Below, piece by piece: positions 1 to 15,677 of a stretch of 64,000 nt of DNA (its first letter is position 1; the number at the start of each line of letters is the position of its first letter). A program made the translations under genes and the position numbers. Source of the DNA: Micromussa lordhowensis (Eukaryota > Cnidaria > Anthozoa > Scleractinia > Lobophylliidae); NCBI GenBank assembly GCA_964020085.1, contig OZ026604.1, positions 8,966,632-9,030,631 of the forward strand, written 5' to 3'. The notes beneath the pieces were generated by a model. The model saw only the letters and a list, made by a program, of their open reading frames with translations. It was not told where the DNA came from and did not search any database.

Positions 1-760
1 GCTCAAGTTAGAGAAGATTTCCAGTTAGTAGCACAGATATATAGGCTTGTAGCTAAGAAAATAGTCTCCTGGCAAAGAGCTGGTCACCATTTTCGCAAGA
101 GACCTGGAACAAAATTCTCGTCCCCAATCTCTGATAACATCTTGAATGCGGGGCTACCAAGCGTTGCGTTTACAAGATGGCAGATGCAGTGCAAGGAAAG
201 AGAACGCACTAACAAAAGAAATGCTCAAAACAAGATTTTCTTTCAATTACTTTACTCGTTATAGTGGTACTGATACTTGAAGTATTCAGGAGTTTATTCC
301 AAACTTTTCATTTAGACAATCCAATATGGTTCAGATATTGAGTGATTGTACGTGCGTAACCTAAAAGCCGTTCGTTGCCCTTTACCTAGTCATCACCCAC
401 CAAAATCCACCTGGCTTAGTGACAACCCTGGATATAATTATTTATGAGATGGTTTCACAGCTCATTTTATTTTTGTACTTTTCAAACTTTAATTAACATA
501 TCCATTTATCCTTTTCAAGAGTTACCATGAAGCTTCTTGACCTCCATGTTCATTAACCTTTTAAATGCATTTTAAGTGAAGTTTTCTTACGGTAACTGTA
601 TACATGTACTTTAGGTCATTGTGCAAAGTCAGCTGGTTCTTTATCTAAGTGTCCATGTAAGCTTATTTTCTTACCATAGAGGTGAACATCATTGTAGAAT
701 ATTTTGTTACCCATTTTCATACTACTTTGTTTAGAATAAGGCCATTTGTTATGCCATCAG
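1..760 (+). other. UBR5 intron, no recognised content
   Basis: This is noncoding sequence upstream of the first visible UBR5 exon. The preceding exon, which should encode the first Cys/His residues of the UBR box, was looked for on the + strand and not found, so it lies left of the window. I see no tRNA, repeat family or long ORF here. Confidence 0.5.
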
Positions 761-907
761 GTTGAAGAGAACAGCGCCTACTGCTTACTGTGACTGTTGG
801 GAAAAGTGCAAGTGCCGTGCCTTGGTACCAGGCTCCCAGGCTGCACGCATTCAACTTCTGACAAAACTCGTGTCAGAAACTGATTTAGCTAGCCGGCCAA
901 ATGGAAG
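761..907 (+). other. UBR5: UBR5 exon encoding the second half of the UBR-box zinc finger
   Basis: Reading from base 762, the exon encodes [20 protein letters not shown], the zinc-binding second half of the UBR box that holds type 1 N-degrons. The CDC and CKC cysteine pairs are intact. The exon ends in phase 2 at a GTAAGC donor. The first half of the UBR box must lie before the window. Confidence 0.93.
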
Positions 908-1459
908 GTAAGCTTTCTTTCTGTCATATAATGGCCAAATTTATACCAGGGATGAATTATCCAAGGCCAAATAAATTATATATTCAGAGATGATATCTTT
1001 ATCTCGAGTGATTTATCCCACTGAGACAGACAAAAATCCGGTGTTGAAAGGAATTATATGGCAAAGTTTGCGTTCGACTGATTCATCTACCAGCAGATCA
1101 ATCGGACAAATTTCTACACATAATCGATAGCACGGCATTTATACCCAGACAATGAAGTATCTTTCCCAGGCAGAGCAAATTCATCTTCTCAGACCGCTAA
1201 TTCATCTCAGACAAATTATTTTGTCACTAGTACATTTATAAACTCGACCAATACAATATTCCTTGTAGAATCGCATAATAGATTAAAATCTTAAAATCGA
1301 GGTATTTAGTTGAAAACGAGGCTAAGCGATATTGTTTCGCATCTACGTAACACAACAACTGCAAAAACGTTTTTCTACAATGTCATTTTATTCAATTATG
1401 CGATTCAAGGAAAATTCATTACCTGACTCGTGAATTCCACGTTAAATCGCACTTGAAAT

Positions 1460-1503
<44 letters not shown>

Positions 1504-4500
1504 TTCGCGTGCAATTTAATGCGGAATTCCCTCGTCAGGTAATGAATTTTCCTAAAGAATTACATTTGTATGATTGGTGTAACATAAAGTTCTTGTTAAC
1601 GCAGTTTGAGTAGCAATACAGTTTGTTGTTATTTACTATAGTAGTATGGAGCTTTTAGTGACAGTGACAGTCGTTCTGTGCTTTGTTTCAGAGGTGAGCA
1701 TTTACTGCTGTTTTTGGCTCAAACTGTAGCTCGACAAACTGTTGAGCAAAGGCAGTTTCGACCTCACCGCCCTGCAACAGATGCACGTCCAAAAGCCAAG
1801 ACCAGGACACTTGGAACAAATGGCGCAACTCCACCACTGCCAGAACATGACTTGGATCCTCCTAGGTTTGCTCGTAAGGCCCTCGAGTTTATCCTACAGG
1901 ACTGGAGAGCTGTTAGTGCAATGCTGAGAGATGGCTGTCGATCATCAGGAGAGGCAAAGTAAAGAGAATATTCTGTACATAGGATCTAGCATGGCTATTT
2001 TGTAGTAACACGTGGCGTACAGAAATTGATTTTTGTCCCTCGCAGCAAAACCAAAACAAATTGCTTAAAAAATGCATCATTTGTTGCTTTTTCCAGAGGT
2101 GACAGAACAACAAAATGACATAAAATCAGTCACACGCCAAGCAAAAATATCAAACAGTAGATTATTTATGACAAAGCTTGCTCATTAAAGGTACTGTCAT
2201 TAAGGTGACTACCTCATTACAGTAATGTTCCTATGCAATCAGAGTTCAATTTTGAAGCCCATGATTTCAAGGATTTCTATCCCCCATAATAAAGATGTGC
2301 TGGGAAAGATCAATATGGTTCATTGCAGTTACTAGTTGTCTTGCTAGCCATAAGTGTGCACTTTGTTCACCTGGGCCCAGTTGTGCAAAGAGTGGATAAT
2401 GCTATCCCCTGAAAAAAATCGCTGTTGTGCAAGACAAACTATGATTATCATATCCATGGGATAGTGATTCATCAGCATTATTCATCCCTTGAACAACTTG
2501 TGCCCGGTGACAAAGTAACCACAACTTACTCCTTTTTTTCTGTTAGACTGCATGTACACGAGAGCAGTGGCTTACCTGATACAGGCTCAAGCCATCTCAT
2601 TCCTATGACTGAGCAGGAAGATCGTCTTTCAAGTCAAGCGGGTACAGTACGACTCGATGCATTCACACACTGTCTTGTAGCCAAGTGTGGTCCTGAGGTA
2701 AGAGGATGACGTATGTCGTTTGTTAGGGCTATAGCCTGCGTAGCAAGCGTTCCCGTACGAGCTGAGCGCGAAAGAGCTTTTCCGCATTCCGGCCGCACAG
2801 AAAATGGGGCGAGAGCAAAAAGGTCGAAGGAGCTTTAAAAAGATGGCGCATTGCACTGTCTTGTTCCTTTTTCAACGAAAAAGCGATCCCTGTTTCGTTG
2901 AGCTTCAACAAAACTTCGCTCAAACACGATTCAAAATCTTCCACACATTCCGCCACTTTATTCGATCCCAAGAGGCGTAAAACTTTGATACCTCCATGTC
3001 AAACCTATCAATCAAATAAACCACGCCGCACCAATTAGAAGCCCCGTTCGTGGGCGAACGGGTTTTTCAGAATTAAGGGGCTTGCCGGCAAGCGTTCCCT
3101 TCTGAGCTAAGTTCTTTAACATGAGTTGGAAGTTCTACATTGTAGATTAATGCTGCAATTCCATTTTGTAGATACTTGATCCTCTTCTTGTCACACTGGT
3201 CACGGCAATAGAAAATTCAACGGATCCTCACAAATCTGATGAGATGAGACTGGCTCAGCGCTTTATCAGATCTGTAGCCAGAGTTTTTGTTGTTCTAGCA
3301 TCACAAATGGCCCCTGCAAATGGCAAACGGAAAGTGTAAGTGAGACGTTCTAGAATTATATTTTCAGCTACTCTGTAATGAGAGAATTGCCCAGTACGTA
3401 ACAATTTTCATAGGGCAACAAAACATTTATAGGCACCCTGTTCGGTTATATAGCTGAGTTTTAAAACAATCTGATAACATGCTGGAATAAACTATGATAG
3501 TAGTCATCCTTTTAGGAGGAGCGTGTAGAAGGCTGGAAGGATGGGAAGGAAACTTGCACTAAAATTTCAAAACTACTTCTACGAAACTTTGTTCCTTCCA
3601 GCCCATGATTTCGATGCAAGACTTGCAGTTCAGGTGAGCCCCAGCTCCAAAGGGCCGTTAATGTGCATAAATATAATACTAATACTCTAGCCACAACCTA
3701 ATGCTGTACTTACTGGTTGCTTTTTACTTGCCAACAGAGGTGTTGTTCAACCCTTGATGAAGTGCCAGCGCATTTTCCAGTGTCTCTCAACCATAGCCAT
3801 TCCTGAACTTGTTCAAGTTGCTGATGCAATACTTGCCCCAGTGCGACTTGGCATCTGCCGTCCGGCCCAACCCTTCAGCCTTTTGTCCTCTACGCTAGAA
3901 GCCACACAAGCTAGTGAGGATTTATTCACTGTAGAACCACTGCCCATGAGGCCCTCTACACCATCGTCTGTTGAGGAGGCTGCCACCCAAGAAAGGCCTA
4001 GTGTTCAAAGAGTGCGAAACCAGAGACACAGAAGGAGACAGGTTGTGACTATTCCTCGTGCACAGGAACAAAGTGCTGTACCAGTTGGGGGACCAGCTGT
4101 TGATGGAGAGGAAGTAGAGGTAACAGTGTTCATTGGGTTGCCCATTTAGTTTACTGGAGTTCAAAATGTTTGCTCTTCACTAATGGATATTATATCTCTG
4201 ACTGTGCGTACGTGAGCTTCTTCATGTAATCATGAACAGCATTTAAACTTTTACCTATATGTCCTCACTTTGATTGATGGATAAGGCCTACACATCCATC
4301 CGTCAATGTCTCTTGTCTTTGGTTTCGAAAGTTATTTTTGATAGTAACTGTTAATCTAATTTTCATAAAAAATAAATAAACGCCAAATTATAGTATGCCA
4401 ACAGAGTCTTGTACGCCAAGTTGTTTAAATTCCGTTCATGGCTTTACTCAAATCAAGATAACAATGCCAGCTTGGCGCTCGTATCAGGTAGTGATAATAA

Positions 4501-7500
4501 TCAAACTGCTGGAGAATGGGTTTGGGGGTACACATTCACGATTCAACAACTGAAAATTTGTGTGTGGATTTCAAACCAACATAACACAGTTTATGCAATC
4601 TATGCGGTGTTGGTGTATCAGCTATTACAAAACATTTAGGTTTTTAGGTCACTTACTTTCATAAATATGGCCATGGTTTGTTTTTCTTCAAAATGCTTAA
4701 AGGGGCTCGGTCGCGGTATTTTGATATATTTTGATACCCATTAGATGATAATAACCTTTAAATTGAAGACAACTTGAAAAAAAGCAGTATACTGTGATAG
4801 AAAAACACCAAAGAGATAACAAGATTGACACGGATTACAAACTTCAGAACTGTGCTTTCATGGCAGGTTGTTGAAGGTGGGGAGATGGAGTCAGAAAGCC
4901 ACGAAGAAGCTGGAGATGAAGAAATCGAGAGTGGAGCAGCTGGGAATGAATCCGACATGGATTTGGACTTGCTGGCCGAGAGTGACAGTGACAGTGAAGA
5001 GAGTCAGGTACAACATGGAGACTTTTAGGCCGTGTTCTATTGGGATGCATCGTTTCAACCGCAACCAGTTTGGGTTGATACGGTTGACGTTTCTCAAACA
5101 CTTTTGCAGCCATTTTCGCTGCTAATGCTTTTTCAACCCTTTCAGCCTGGTTTGAGGTCGGTTGAAAAAAGTTGATCAATCAAACCAGCCGAAAACGGTT
5201 TTTGCCCAGTAGAACATGAAAAAACCCAACCAGCCAGAAATGGTTGATACAGAGTGAACACGAGCTTAACTTCTCCTTCCTTGAGACTGATCTTTTTATG
5301 GATTCTTTTCTAGCCTTGAGAAACGGTTGGTCCAAATCTTAGATTTGTAGCATTTCTGGGAACCACGTTGCTGGGAGAATATGTTTCGAAATATTACAGC
5401 AGTTTGCATTTGGTGCACTTCTTTATTGCCTAAATATCTCAGTTGTAAATGTTTCTAAACGTAAACAGATTTTGCCCTGATGAAGAACATGTTTGGTAAA
5501 CTTGCTACAAACATAGTTCAAGAAGCCATGACTTTCCAATTTGTCTCAAATTACATAACAAAGCTTTGCTCTTGGAACTCATTTAACTTTTTTTCTAAAA
5601 AAAAGGACTTGAGTTTGATATCCTTGCCCAACCACTGTCAAGTTTTTGCCTGCACAATCGATACTAGCTAAGGTTACTGTGTACAAACTGAAGTAATTGG
5701 TAGCACAAGAACTTATGTGATTATTATTACAATGGATTGGATTTTTCAGTTACATGAAATTGGACAAGAGGAGGTTTGTGGAAAGCAAATAAAGTTTGAA
5801 CTGTAATGAATTGTCTATTGTCACCAGGTCGGAGAAGTTCATGTAGTGGAGAGCGTTCGTCGCAATCGCGTGACTGGCTCACTGATTGGCTCAGACGGAA
5901 GTGCTAGCATGCATGGCGAACATGTGGAGCTGTACTCTGAAGAAGAGTCGTCCACTGGGGAAGAGGAAGAGGAGGAAGAAGAAGAGGAGGAGGTGGTGGT
6001 GGAAACATATGACCTGCCTGAGAGTATAGAAAACAGGCCACCAACAGCAGGTATCTGACCAGTTCTACGATTTGTAGACGACAATAAGCAGGACTTACGT
6101 TCAGAGAATTGTAGGTCTGATCCTAGGAATTCATGCAGAGGTGTTAGAGTTGAAATCATATTGTACTGCACAATAAATAGTAGCACGTTGCGGTACACTC
6201 AAAGCTTTCATTTTAATTTTCACGCACCAGGGTTTTAAGTGTACACTTAAAAATGTAGAAGTGTCTAGTCAGTCAACTCTCTGGTACACATTGGGAAAAG
6301 TGTCAGTTAGTGGAGCTGCCCGCTTACGAGAACCAAGAAGGAAAGTTGGCCATGACGAAGAACGTGGCCGTAACGTGGCCCTACAAATGTTGCGTAGGAC
6401 TCTTGTTAAACAAACGGAGAGCGTGTTTTCCGGACAAACAAAAGAAAAATCCAATTTTCATTCTGAATTGTGTTAATGCAGAGTGTGTCTGGGAGGTAAA
6501 ACGTGGAACTGAAAAAGTGTCTGTAAGTAGAGCTGTCTGCTTACGTGAGTGTCCGTTAGCGGAGAGTTGACTGGACTGCTGAATAGTGTAGCGTAATGTG
6601 GCACACTGAGACACCGTGTCCAGGATACCAGTCAGTTAAACGTGAAAGAACTTTTCAACAGCTTTCATTGAAATGGTGTCATCCACAGAAAAATGTTGAT
6701 GATGAAATACGAACATTACAAATACAATGTGCAAAATAGCTTGTGTGACTCCGAGCGAAAGGGTTTAATTATTTACTAAGTACATGACCATAGCTGATCT
6801 TTTCTTCTGATAGGAGTCGACCCCAGTACCACTCCTCATGCCATGCAGTGGGCCATACGTGCTAACAACACCCAGTCACGTGCTACTGGTAGCAGCGCAG
6901 CTACCCCTCAAACCACAAGTGGCGGCACAGGGTTTATCTATGTTGATTCCACGTCACTCAGACGAAGTGGTGGTAATGCTGCAGCTGCCAGCACTGCCGC
7001 CACCACTGAGGTGCCTGGGACTAGTGGTTCTCATAGTATGAGTAACTCGGCCAGTGCCCTGGCACGAGCTTTTGGTATTGTTGTGAGGGAGGTGAGTTGG
7101 CTTAATTTGAGGTTCTTTGAAATTAGTCAAACTGAAACTTTCTCAGGCTGTTCGTATTGCTAGTATTACAAAATGTCTTTCTGCAGGGTGGATGGAAAGT
7201 ATCTTCCTCTTGTCCCTTCACTCGTCAATGGAGCATAGGGCATCCATAGTTTTCCCCCGCTTGTCTGGATTTAGAGCTTTGAGTTCCATTTCGTGCCATT
7301 GTGACCCTGTCTGCCACAGGTTTTGTTCAGCTGAGGGACTGGTGATTGATTCTGCATTTTCCTCTGTAGGTAACAGACCTCCTCAACACTGCACAAGACC
7401 CATCAGCATTGCCAGCCGAAAGCTTAACTCCCAGTCCATTAGTCTTAACAGAGATCAGTGCATTGGTTGTTCAGCAGCTTCAAGCGGCCTGGAACTGGTT

Positions 7501-10500
7501 AGCAGTTGTCTTGGATTGTACAGAAGCTCAGCTTCGATTTGGCCTGTCGCTATCTGCAGCTACGGACCCTTCCCACCCCTCCCATCCCCTTCATGAATTC
7601 CATCCAAAGGCCAACAAAGATCGACGCACTCGTGAAGATCCCTCGCTTCTAAGAGCTTTGGAAAATAAACGAAAAAGATCTGTATTAAGACGGTAAGTGA
7701 TTTGGCTTGTATGCAGACTTTCTTTTTTTTTATCTAGACAACGCTAGCCTGAGTATTTTATTGACCATAGGACAAATGTGTTTAGAATGAATATGGGCAC
7801 ATTTCGTTTTGCTTTCCGCTACAGTATCCCCCTGACAATTTTAGAACATATTTTCGATCTTCTCTAAAGATGTCTTTGCCAAGAAAGACTATCGAGTAAC
7901 CATTTTAATGATGATTGAGTGGTACTCTTTGATTACTGTACAGGTTTTTCTCTGATAACTGGTTACTTATTCCAAAGGTGTCCTCATAAAAGATCAACTA
8001 TAATAGTGAAATGTTCTTTTTCCTGTGAAAATAGGCGTCACGGAGCTGCTAGTAGTAACCTGGATACTGGTCGGCAGGACTTCCTAGTCTATGTTCTTTC
8101 ACTCCTGAGAGGCCATTCAAATGAACACGGAGACTCCTTGCCAAAATTGGACGTCTCTTCATTGCGCCATGTGGCCTATGTCTTGGATGCTCTAGTATAC
8201 TACATACGTAACAACCCTAACGCCAGCTCACAAGCTAACTGGTCTAGCGCAGAGAAGACTGTTGCTGCAGATACAGCCAATGACGATGAAGGTGGTGATG
8301 ATGTTGATGACGAGGACAGTGCAAGTTTCAAGAGAGATGCTGAGGAGTACGAAGATGATACAGATCATGTTGAGGACGAACCCATGCCTACACCTAATTT
8401 ACCTGGAAATTTACACAGGTTTGCAATTCTTTCCCTGTTACAGTCATTTTTCCATGGCTCAAATATGATAACATTGTTTAAGATTTCCCCTTTGAGAAAG
8501 CCAGGGGAAGAAGGGAATGAAACAACAAAATGTTTTCAAGTACCTGTGGAAGTAGTGCTCCGTAGATTTCATTTGGATAGTTACATTAAAGTGCTACTAT
8601 GATCAAATTTTAACCCCTTGATTTTTTTGGTTAATCACATAGAATTCTACGAAAGATTAAAAACGCCGTTTACCGTTTACAAATATCTGCATTGGTTCAG
8701 GAGATATTAAAGTTTGAAAAATGAGTAAAATATGCAAATGAGATTACTGATGACGTTATACACTCAACCAAATATTACATGAAAGGGGCTACGTCACGGT
8801 ATTTTGAGTTATTTCTACCATCGACAAAATTACCTTTAAATTCAAGGAAACCTGAAAATAATGCTTTGGAAAGATAGGAAAACACTAAAGAGAATAATAA
8901 ACCATAAAGGAACAAGGATGGTTAAGGATGGAGAAGATTGACACGGATTACAAACAACAATATTGAAAAATTTAGGCTAAATTTTTCAAGCCGTTTAACC
9001 GTGACACAGCTCCTTGAAGTATATAAATAGCACTATCTCGGTCAATTTGCAGCAGACACCATTGAAACTTGGTAGCCTAATAGTTCTAAATGCAACACAT
9101 CTACAGCTATAACAATTTCCGTTCCCATGGCAACTCACTATTTTCCAGTCCCCTCTAGCCTGATATCAATATTTAGTGATTTTAAGCTTGGAAAACATTA
9201 AACAAGGCCATGAACTCAACCTAATGTATTTATATGCTTGCTGGATTATGCCGATGAGGCACCATTGGCAAATATCAATATAGAACCCCAAAAGTGGTCA
9301 GAAAAGCCTTTAATATTGTGGAGATCTGGAACCTAGTATGTTTCTATGGTAACAAAATTGTTCAGCTCATATTGCGGAGCACCACTAGTAGAATTCAAAC
9401 ATTTATCATACAAATTGACTGAGATATCCTTGTTTATCATATTTGATCAAAATGTGGTTGACGTCATCACTTGGTTAATTTGCATATTTTAAAAACTTGA
9501 ATATCTCTGGAACGAAAAGAGATATTTTAAAACAGTAAACAGCATTTTTACTCTTGTACAGACTACCTGTTTAGGTCTTAAAATGGCTCAGATTTGAAGG
9601 ATGCGATTTTCGTCATAGTGGCACTTTAAGGATTTCTTCCAACACTCGAAACTAAGAATTACATTGTGCATACTCATAGGTGTTTCTCTTTTATGAACAT
9701 GACACTCTAAATGTTTCCATTGATTCCCGTGTAATAATATTACTACATCTTCATAATTTATTTGCAAAATCCTATAAGGACATTCAGCAAAGTCCAGTGC
9801 AAGGTGCAAAGATAAAAATGAGTGAATATGTATGTGTAGCTAAAGTAATAATTAATTTCGGTACAATAATACAATAAATGCAATTGAAAGTAGCTGCATT
9901 AAAGTGAATATGTTAAGGAAACAGGTAATTCGCACATGCAAATCTGCCTAATATGTTGGATTAGATTTTCCGTTGATGTGCTGAATCATGTCAGTCTCTA
10001 CAGTTGTCACTTAATTCTTTTTGTATCGAACGCTACATGAAAATGTTATAAACCTGGCACAGCAAAAGTGATATTTTCGTTACAGTTGTTGGTAAAGATT
10101 TAGCATGCATTTTGTTTTCAGCTTTTTTGTGCGGACTGACTCCACCACAGTATTGGGCTGTACCCCTCCAGACCCATACCAGGCACCTGTAGAGGAGGCG
10201 CTGCCTCTGGCATGCCAGCCACACCTTCTACACCCTGCAGCACGCAGGGAGCAGATGTTTGGAACTGTACATGAGCACACAGATAGTAACAAGGGTACAC
10301 CGCTGGTTAGCAGCATGGCTTTGTCACGAGAAGATTCTGAAACTGTCTTCTCTGCTGCGAGAAAGTTCAATGAAGCTGGTGTGGGACAGGAAGGGATTCC
10401 CATGGAGGTTAATGGTAAGAGAGGTTTAGCATGGCCGTGAAGAGCGGGAAAAATGTGGGTACAGCCGTGATGGAAATTGTAATGAGACATTTGTATATGG

Positions 10501-13500
10501 AACATTTTGTAACTTGTAAATTTCAAGGGAATCATTACTTTTCTTCCAGGTAAGCTACTATGTATCAAAACAAACAGAAAATCGCGTCGTGATCAAACAT
10601 GTTTGACCGGAGAACAGAACTGGCGGTTGACGTTTTATTACTTCATACTCTGTACACCCCAAAAGTGCCTTTCAAAAGTAGAAACAATTTCTAGTCTTCC
10701 GATGTAACTGAAAAGTTGGTTCCTTTCCTAATTTTAGCACGTGCATTTATTTCATATGTTTAACTTTGTTGCACGTTTGGCGAGACTGCTAAGTTGAAAA
10801 ATCAGCTTCTGTTGTCAGCGAGGTTCGTATTAGGAAAGAACAGTTATATCATTGGCGTTGGATTTGGCAAGTTTTTTTTTCTCAGGTCTAAGAACTTTGA
10901 AGAATTGAATGAGACCATTATTTCCTAGTTATGCAAGTCATGCTTGTTCTCTACCTTTCGACTAGACAGATGCGTTTTATTCTCTCCTCGTTCTAGCCAC
11001 AGAAAGCAAGCCCTCAGCAGAACCTTCAACCTCATCTGTGGGACGTCCTGATAATGCTTTGGAATCGACTGCACCTGTGGCTCCCAAGCCTTTTATCTCC
11101 AATGGAACCTCAGCCAACTCCCTCTTGGGTCGTTGGCGTTTGTGTGTGGAGTTATTTGGTCGAGTGTTTCTTGAAGACGTTGGATCTGAACCGTCCTCGG
11201 TGTTGAATGAGTTGGGCAGGTTTGATGTGAAAGAGTCTAAATTTAGAAGAGAAATGGAGCGGTTGAGGAACTCCACCCAAAGAGATTTGACCCTTGAGGT
11301 AAGATGACTACAGATTTTGTTGGTGTGAAAATCGTGCTCCCCTTACCGGCATTGCGTCACATATCATGTAAAGAAGATTTGAAAACTTGAATGTATTTAA
11401 TCTGACTCAGGTTGAGCGTGACCGAGCGACACTGATACAACAAACCATCAGGCAGCTTAACACGCAGTTTGGCCGTCGTGGGCCCAGATCTCGCCCCATG
11501 ACTATACATCGTGTGAAGGTCACGTTCAAGGATGAACCAGGCGAGGGCAGTGGGGTAGCTAGGAGCTATTACACGGCAGTAGGAGAAGCGTTCTTATCTG
11601 GAGAAAAACTTCCTCCTCTGGAGCCCAGCAGAAGTAAGCTTGCTTCCTTTTTTTCTTTGCCCCTTGTTGTGACTGTATTTGTTAGTAGTATACTGTAAGT
11701 TGTGTAGATATTGTAATTTAAATAGTGTAAATAGAGCAGTTTAATGTAAGTAGAGTATGGTGCTGTAAGTGGTTTAGAGAGTGTACTGTTCGTAATCGTA
11801 TTGTTAGTATTGTTTCTCTTGTGTTATTGCAAAATGTAAAAATAAATCATCAATGTTGCTGTCCTTGTCTCTAATTTTGATTTATGTTCAAAACAAATTA
11901 GTTTCGAGCTTGTTTGTTAATACACTTAACGCAAACTATGCTGTTATTCCAATCACAACAGGCATAGTTCATCGCATTAAACGAGCCCCAAGTTACCGTT
12001 GCAAGCGTGATCGTGAACGTGAACGTGATGTGAGAAGACAGCTGTCAGCTGATGCTCGAGCATTCCACTTCAGTGGCAGCAGCAGTAGTGCTGATGGAGA
12101 AGACGCTGAAGGCGATGCACTGCCGTACCACAGGAAGTCCTTAGGAGAGAGGCTCTATCCACGCGTACATGCCTTACAGCCTGTAAGTTCTGTTGTTTAT
12201 GGCTTCAAAATGCTAGAAAATGTTCGGATTTGGCTAACGTGTTCACGTTCTTGTTGCCACTCAATTTAGATCACGTGATGCTTTATTTGGGAGACAGGAC
12301 AATTGTAATCTCTCAAATGAATGATCTGAATTGGCTGACAACAAGGACGTAAACACATTACACGAATCTGTCAATTCTGCAGCATGTAAGTCATCGCAAA
12401 CCCACTAGCTCAAACACCTGAATTCGACTCTGTTTTCTGTAACATGAAGCTACTAAGACAATTAGAGTATTGTTACTGCCACTAGGCCGGATCGTAGCCC
12501 ATTGTTAGTTACCGCCAGCATTAGTACCTTCGCAACCTTTAAGAGTTCACCAGTGCTGGGTGGAAAGAGGTGGTCATCGAGATTACTACCATTGAAACAC
12601 TAGTAAATAGTTTCGCATGTTGTCTCTTTTTCAGTCTCTTGCTAGCAAGATCACTGGCATGTTACTGGAGCTATCCCCTGCCCAGTTGCTGCTGCTTTTA
12701 GCCAGTGAAGACACTTTAAGACAAAGAGTTGAGGAAGCTGTGGAGCTTCTCCTTGTTTCTGGAAAGTAAGTAAAAATGGTAAAAATCCTATGATTTTTTT
12801 CCTTTTTTTTTGATATTCCTCTTACAATGTAATTTGTGCTCCAGGGTTAGTTACAATAGAGTGTAAGAGAATCCAAATAAATAACTTGCAACACGATACA
12901 GTTAAAGTGGCATTCTCGGAAAGTCAATGAGAAGGAAAGGTCGCTAGTATTGAAGAAGTAGAGGTAGTGTATGTCGTCTGCCGATTGATCTGTGAATGTC
13001 CAAAACTGCTAAGTCTAGACAATCGTAAAACTCGTGTTTTGTCAGCAGTCTGATAGTAGATGTTTTGCCTCTACAGGAAACCAATCAAGGATGCGGACGA
13101 GGACTCCCTCAGCGCTGGTATGGATCTTGATGATTCTGAAGATGATAGTTCTCCATTATTCTACCAACCTGGCAAGACTGGATTTTACTCCCCACGGCCA
13201 GGAAAGTGCACAGAGGAAAGACTGAACTGCTTCAGGAATGTCGGCAGGTATGTCGTTATTATAATTGTTCTTTCATGATCCCTTTAATTGGCTAAAACTA
13301 GGCGGCCCAAGTGAATGGCTGTATATTGTTGATCTTATCTTCCCTCAATGGAGAGGAATGCCCATTTTACCCGGGACTAGGATGAAGCAAACTGAGGCAC
13401 TTCCCTCAGTCATTTTGTTCTGTTATCCCTGAGCTATGTTTAAATGTAGTCATCATAAACACCCTAAATACCTAGGAAGAGAACTTAACCATGGACGTAG

Positions 13501-15640
13501 TCTCGGTCATTCCCCCCCCCCCACCCCCCCCTGGCTATGACTCTGTTATTTAGTTATTTTTAAGGGGGCAGGGAAGGTAAGTGTGTAATATTCTTGCATA
13601 CTAGTACTGTTCACTGGGAAATCCTGTTTTGCACTAAGCCCATCAGTTGGTAGTCTCCGGTCTTTAACCACCCAACACAAGAGAGAACACTATGCCATTG
13701 TTCACTTAAACTCTAGTTGAGACACTGCTTAAAATACGTAACGGCATCCGTATAGCTGTATATCTGTTTAACAGTTTATAACTGTCAGGTTTAAATTAGC
13801 GTAGAGCTGATTTTTCCTTTCCTTGTTTGATTGTCCCGTTCACATCTTTTTTTAATGCGAAGACTGCATTCCGAGATGAACGCACAACCTTTGCGTCTGT
13901 ATATTTTTTTCAGTCTAATTCATATTTTGTAGGCGTAAATTTACTTCAGCTATGTTTCAGCAGTTGCCGAAATTTTTGTCCGAAATGAGATAAACCGTTT
14001 CCGAAATTTCAACGTCCGAAATGTTTTTCGAATGACGCATGTTCAGCAGTCTTTAAAAAACACCTCACCAACTTTCTTTCTGTTCGTATCCAAGGATCAT
14101 GGGGTTGTGTCTACTACAGAATGAGTTGTGTCCAATCAACCTCAACAGACACGTCATAAAGCACATTCTCTCCAGAAGGGTAAGCCGAATCTACCATCTT
14201 AAGGTGCTAGTATATAAATGTTACACACGAGTTCAAATAACTCAAAGTACTTTACAACATGTACATTTTTTTCGTGTTCACAATTGTCTGAAAGACGGTT
14301 CTAGAAGGTTCCGTAAAGGTGGCAAATTAGTTTTCTTGCCATGTTGGCAGTAGGAGGAACTTAATTTAAAAATTACTAGATATCAATGTTTTCACTGGGC
14401 TTTTCATCGTCAATGGTATAATCACTGTCAGAATTTTTTCTTTAGTGCTTGGGACAGCAACATTGCAATTTATTCCTTGACAAATATCTTGGCAAATAAA
14501 ACAAAAAACGTTGGCAACTGCGTAAAGAAAAAAATGACTACATCTGGTAATGCTTTCAGAAAGTCAGCCATGGTTGTGAAATGATAATGGCGTGGACTTT
14601 TTTTGTAATTAAAAGTTCTACTTGTTATTTCATAGACTGGTTGGCATGACCTGGCTTTCTTTGACCCTATGCTGTATGAAAGTTTACGCAAGCTGATTGT
14701 TGAAGCTGCTTCTCCCAATGCTGAACACATTTTCAAGGGACTCGACCTAACGTTTAGTGTCCAGGTCACCGCGGACGAAGGCGATGGCAGCCAAGTAGAG
14801 TTGGTTAAAGGTGGAAAGAATGTGGCAGTCACATCGTCAAATGTGCATGAATATGTACGCCTGTACGCAGAGCACAGGATGGCTGGTAACAACAAAAAAG
14901 CTCTTCAGGTAAGTTTTGTGCATCACGTGCTCGTAATTAGCTATGTTCTAAACGAGCAGGGGACTGGGGACGAATATTTAAAATCGGTTTATTTGAAAAA
15001 CTGGACCTGGGGCCCGTTTCCTGAAAACCCCGGAAACTTTCCGGGCCCGTAAAGCCATTTTTAGTTCATTTGTATCTAAAAACGGAGAAGTGTATACTCC
15101 TGAAACTTCTTGTGTGAAGAGAACCTCTGTTTATATTAAGAATTGGTGAATAAAACAGCTCTGCAATCATAAGGTTTGAGATTTTGCTACGGCTTTTCGG
15201 GTGCGAAAACTTCTTGTAGATGCTCTTTTAGGTACCAGGCTCAGTTTTTCAAATAAATCAATTTTAAATATTTGTGCCCAGTCTCTTGCTCGCGTAGAGC
15301 ATGGTAAATGGCGCACTTCCGCTCACGTGACCAGGAGCCACCCAAATTTATTGGAAAAACAAAAGAAAAGAAAGTGTTTACTTAAGATGCATCTCCTGCA
15401 GGATTGGTTTGGGACACCGACACGGTGACTATTTCATTGTTTTGGGACACCGGTAGCCACGACGTCGTGCGAAAACACTGTATACCTGAGAATTCTACCA
15501 GAGGTACATCAATAACACAAAGAGCAGTTTTTTTGATCAAAGTTGTATAAGTTTCAATGGCAAGCAAAAAGTCATTTTGTTGCTATGACGACATGAAAGG
15601 GTCAAACGTTAACTCCTAAAACTATCTGTTATAGGGGGCA

Positions 15641-15677
<37 letters not shown>

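Noticed and set aside
5839..6198. Minus-strand Ser-rich ORF
   Set aside because: It is the complement of the acidic UBR5 exon (poly-Glu codons read as poly-Ser).
7117..7596. 159-codon + strand ORF beginning inside a UBR5 intron
   Set aside because: It crosses the exon at 7370-7692 in the wrong frame. The UBR5 frame there gives the conserved [19 protein letters not shown], so this ORF is a shadow.
10080..10568. 162-codon minus-strand ORF
   Set aside because: It is antisense to the UBR5 exon 10122-10414, with no independent similarity or splice signals.
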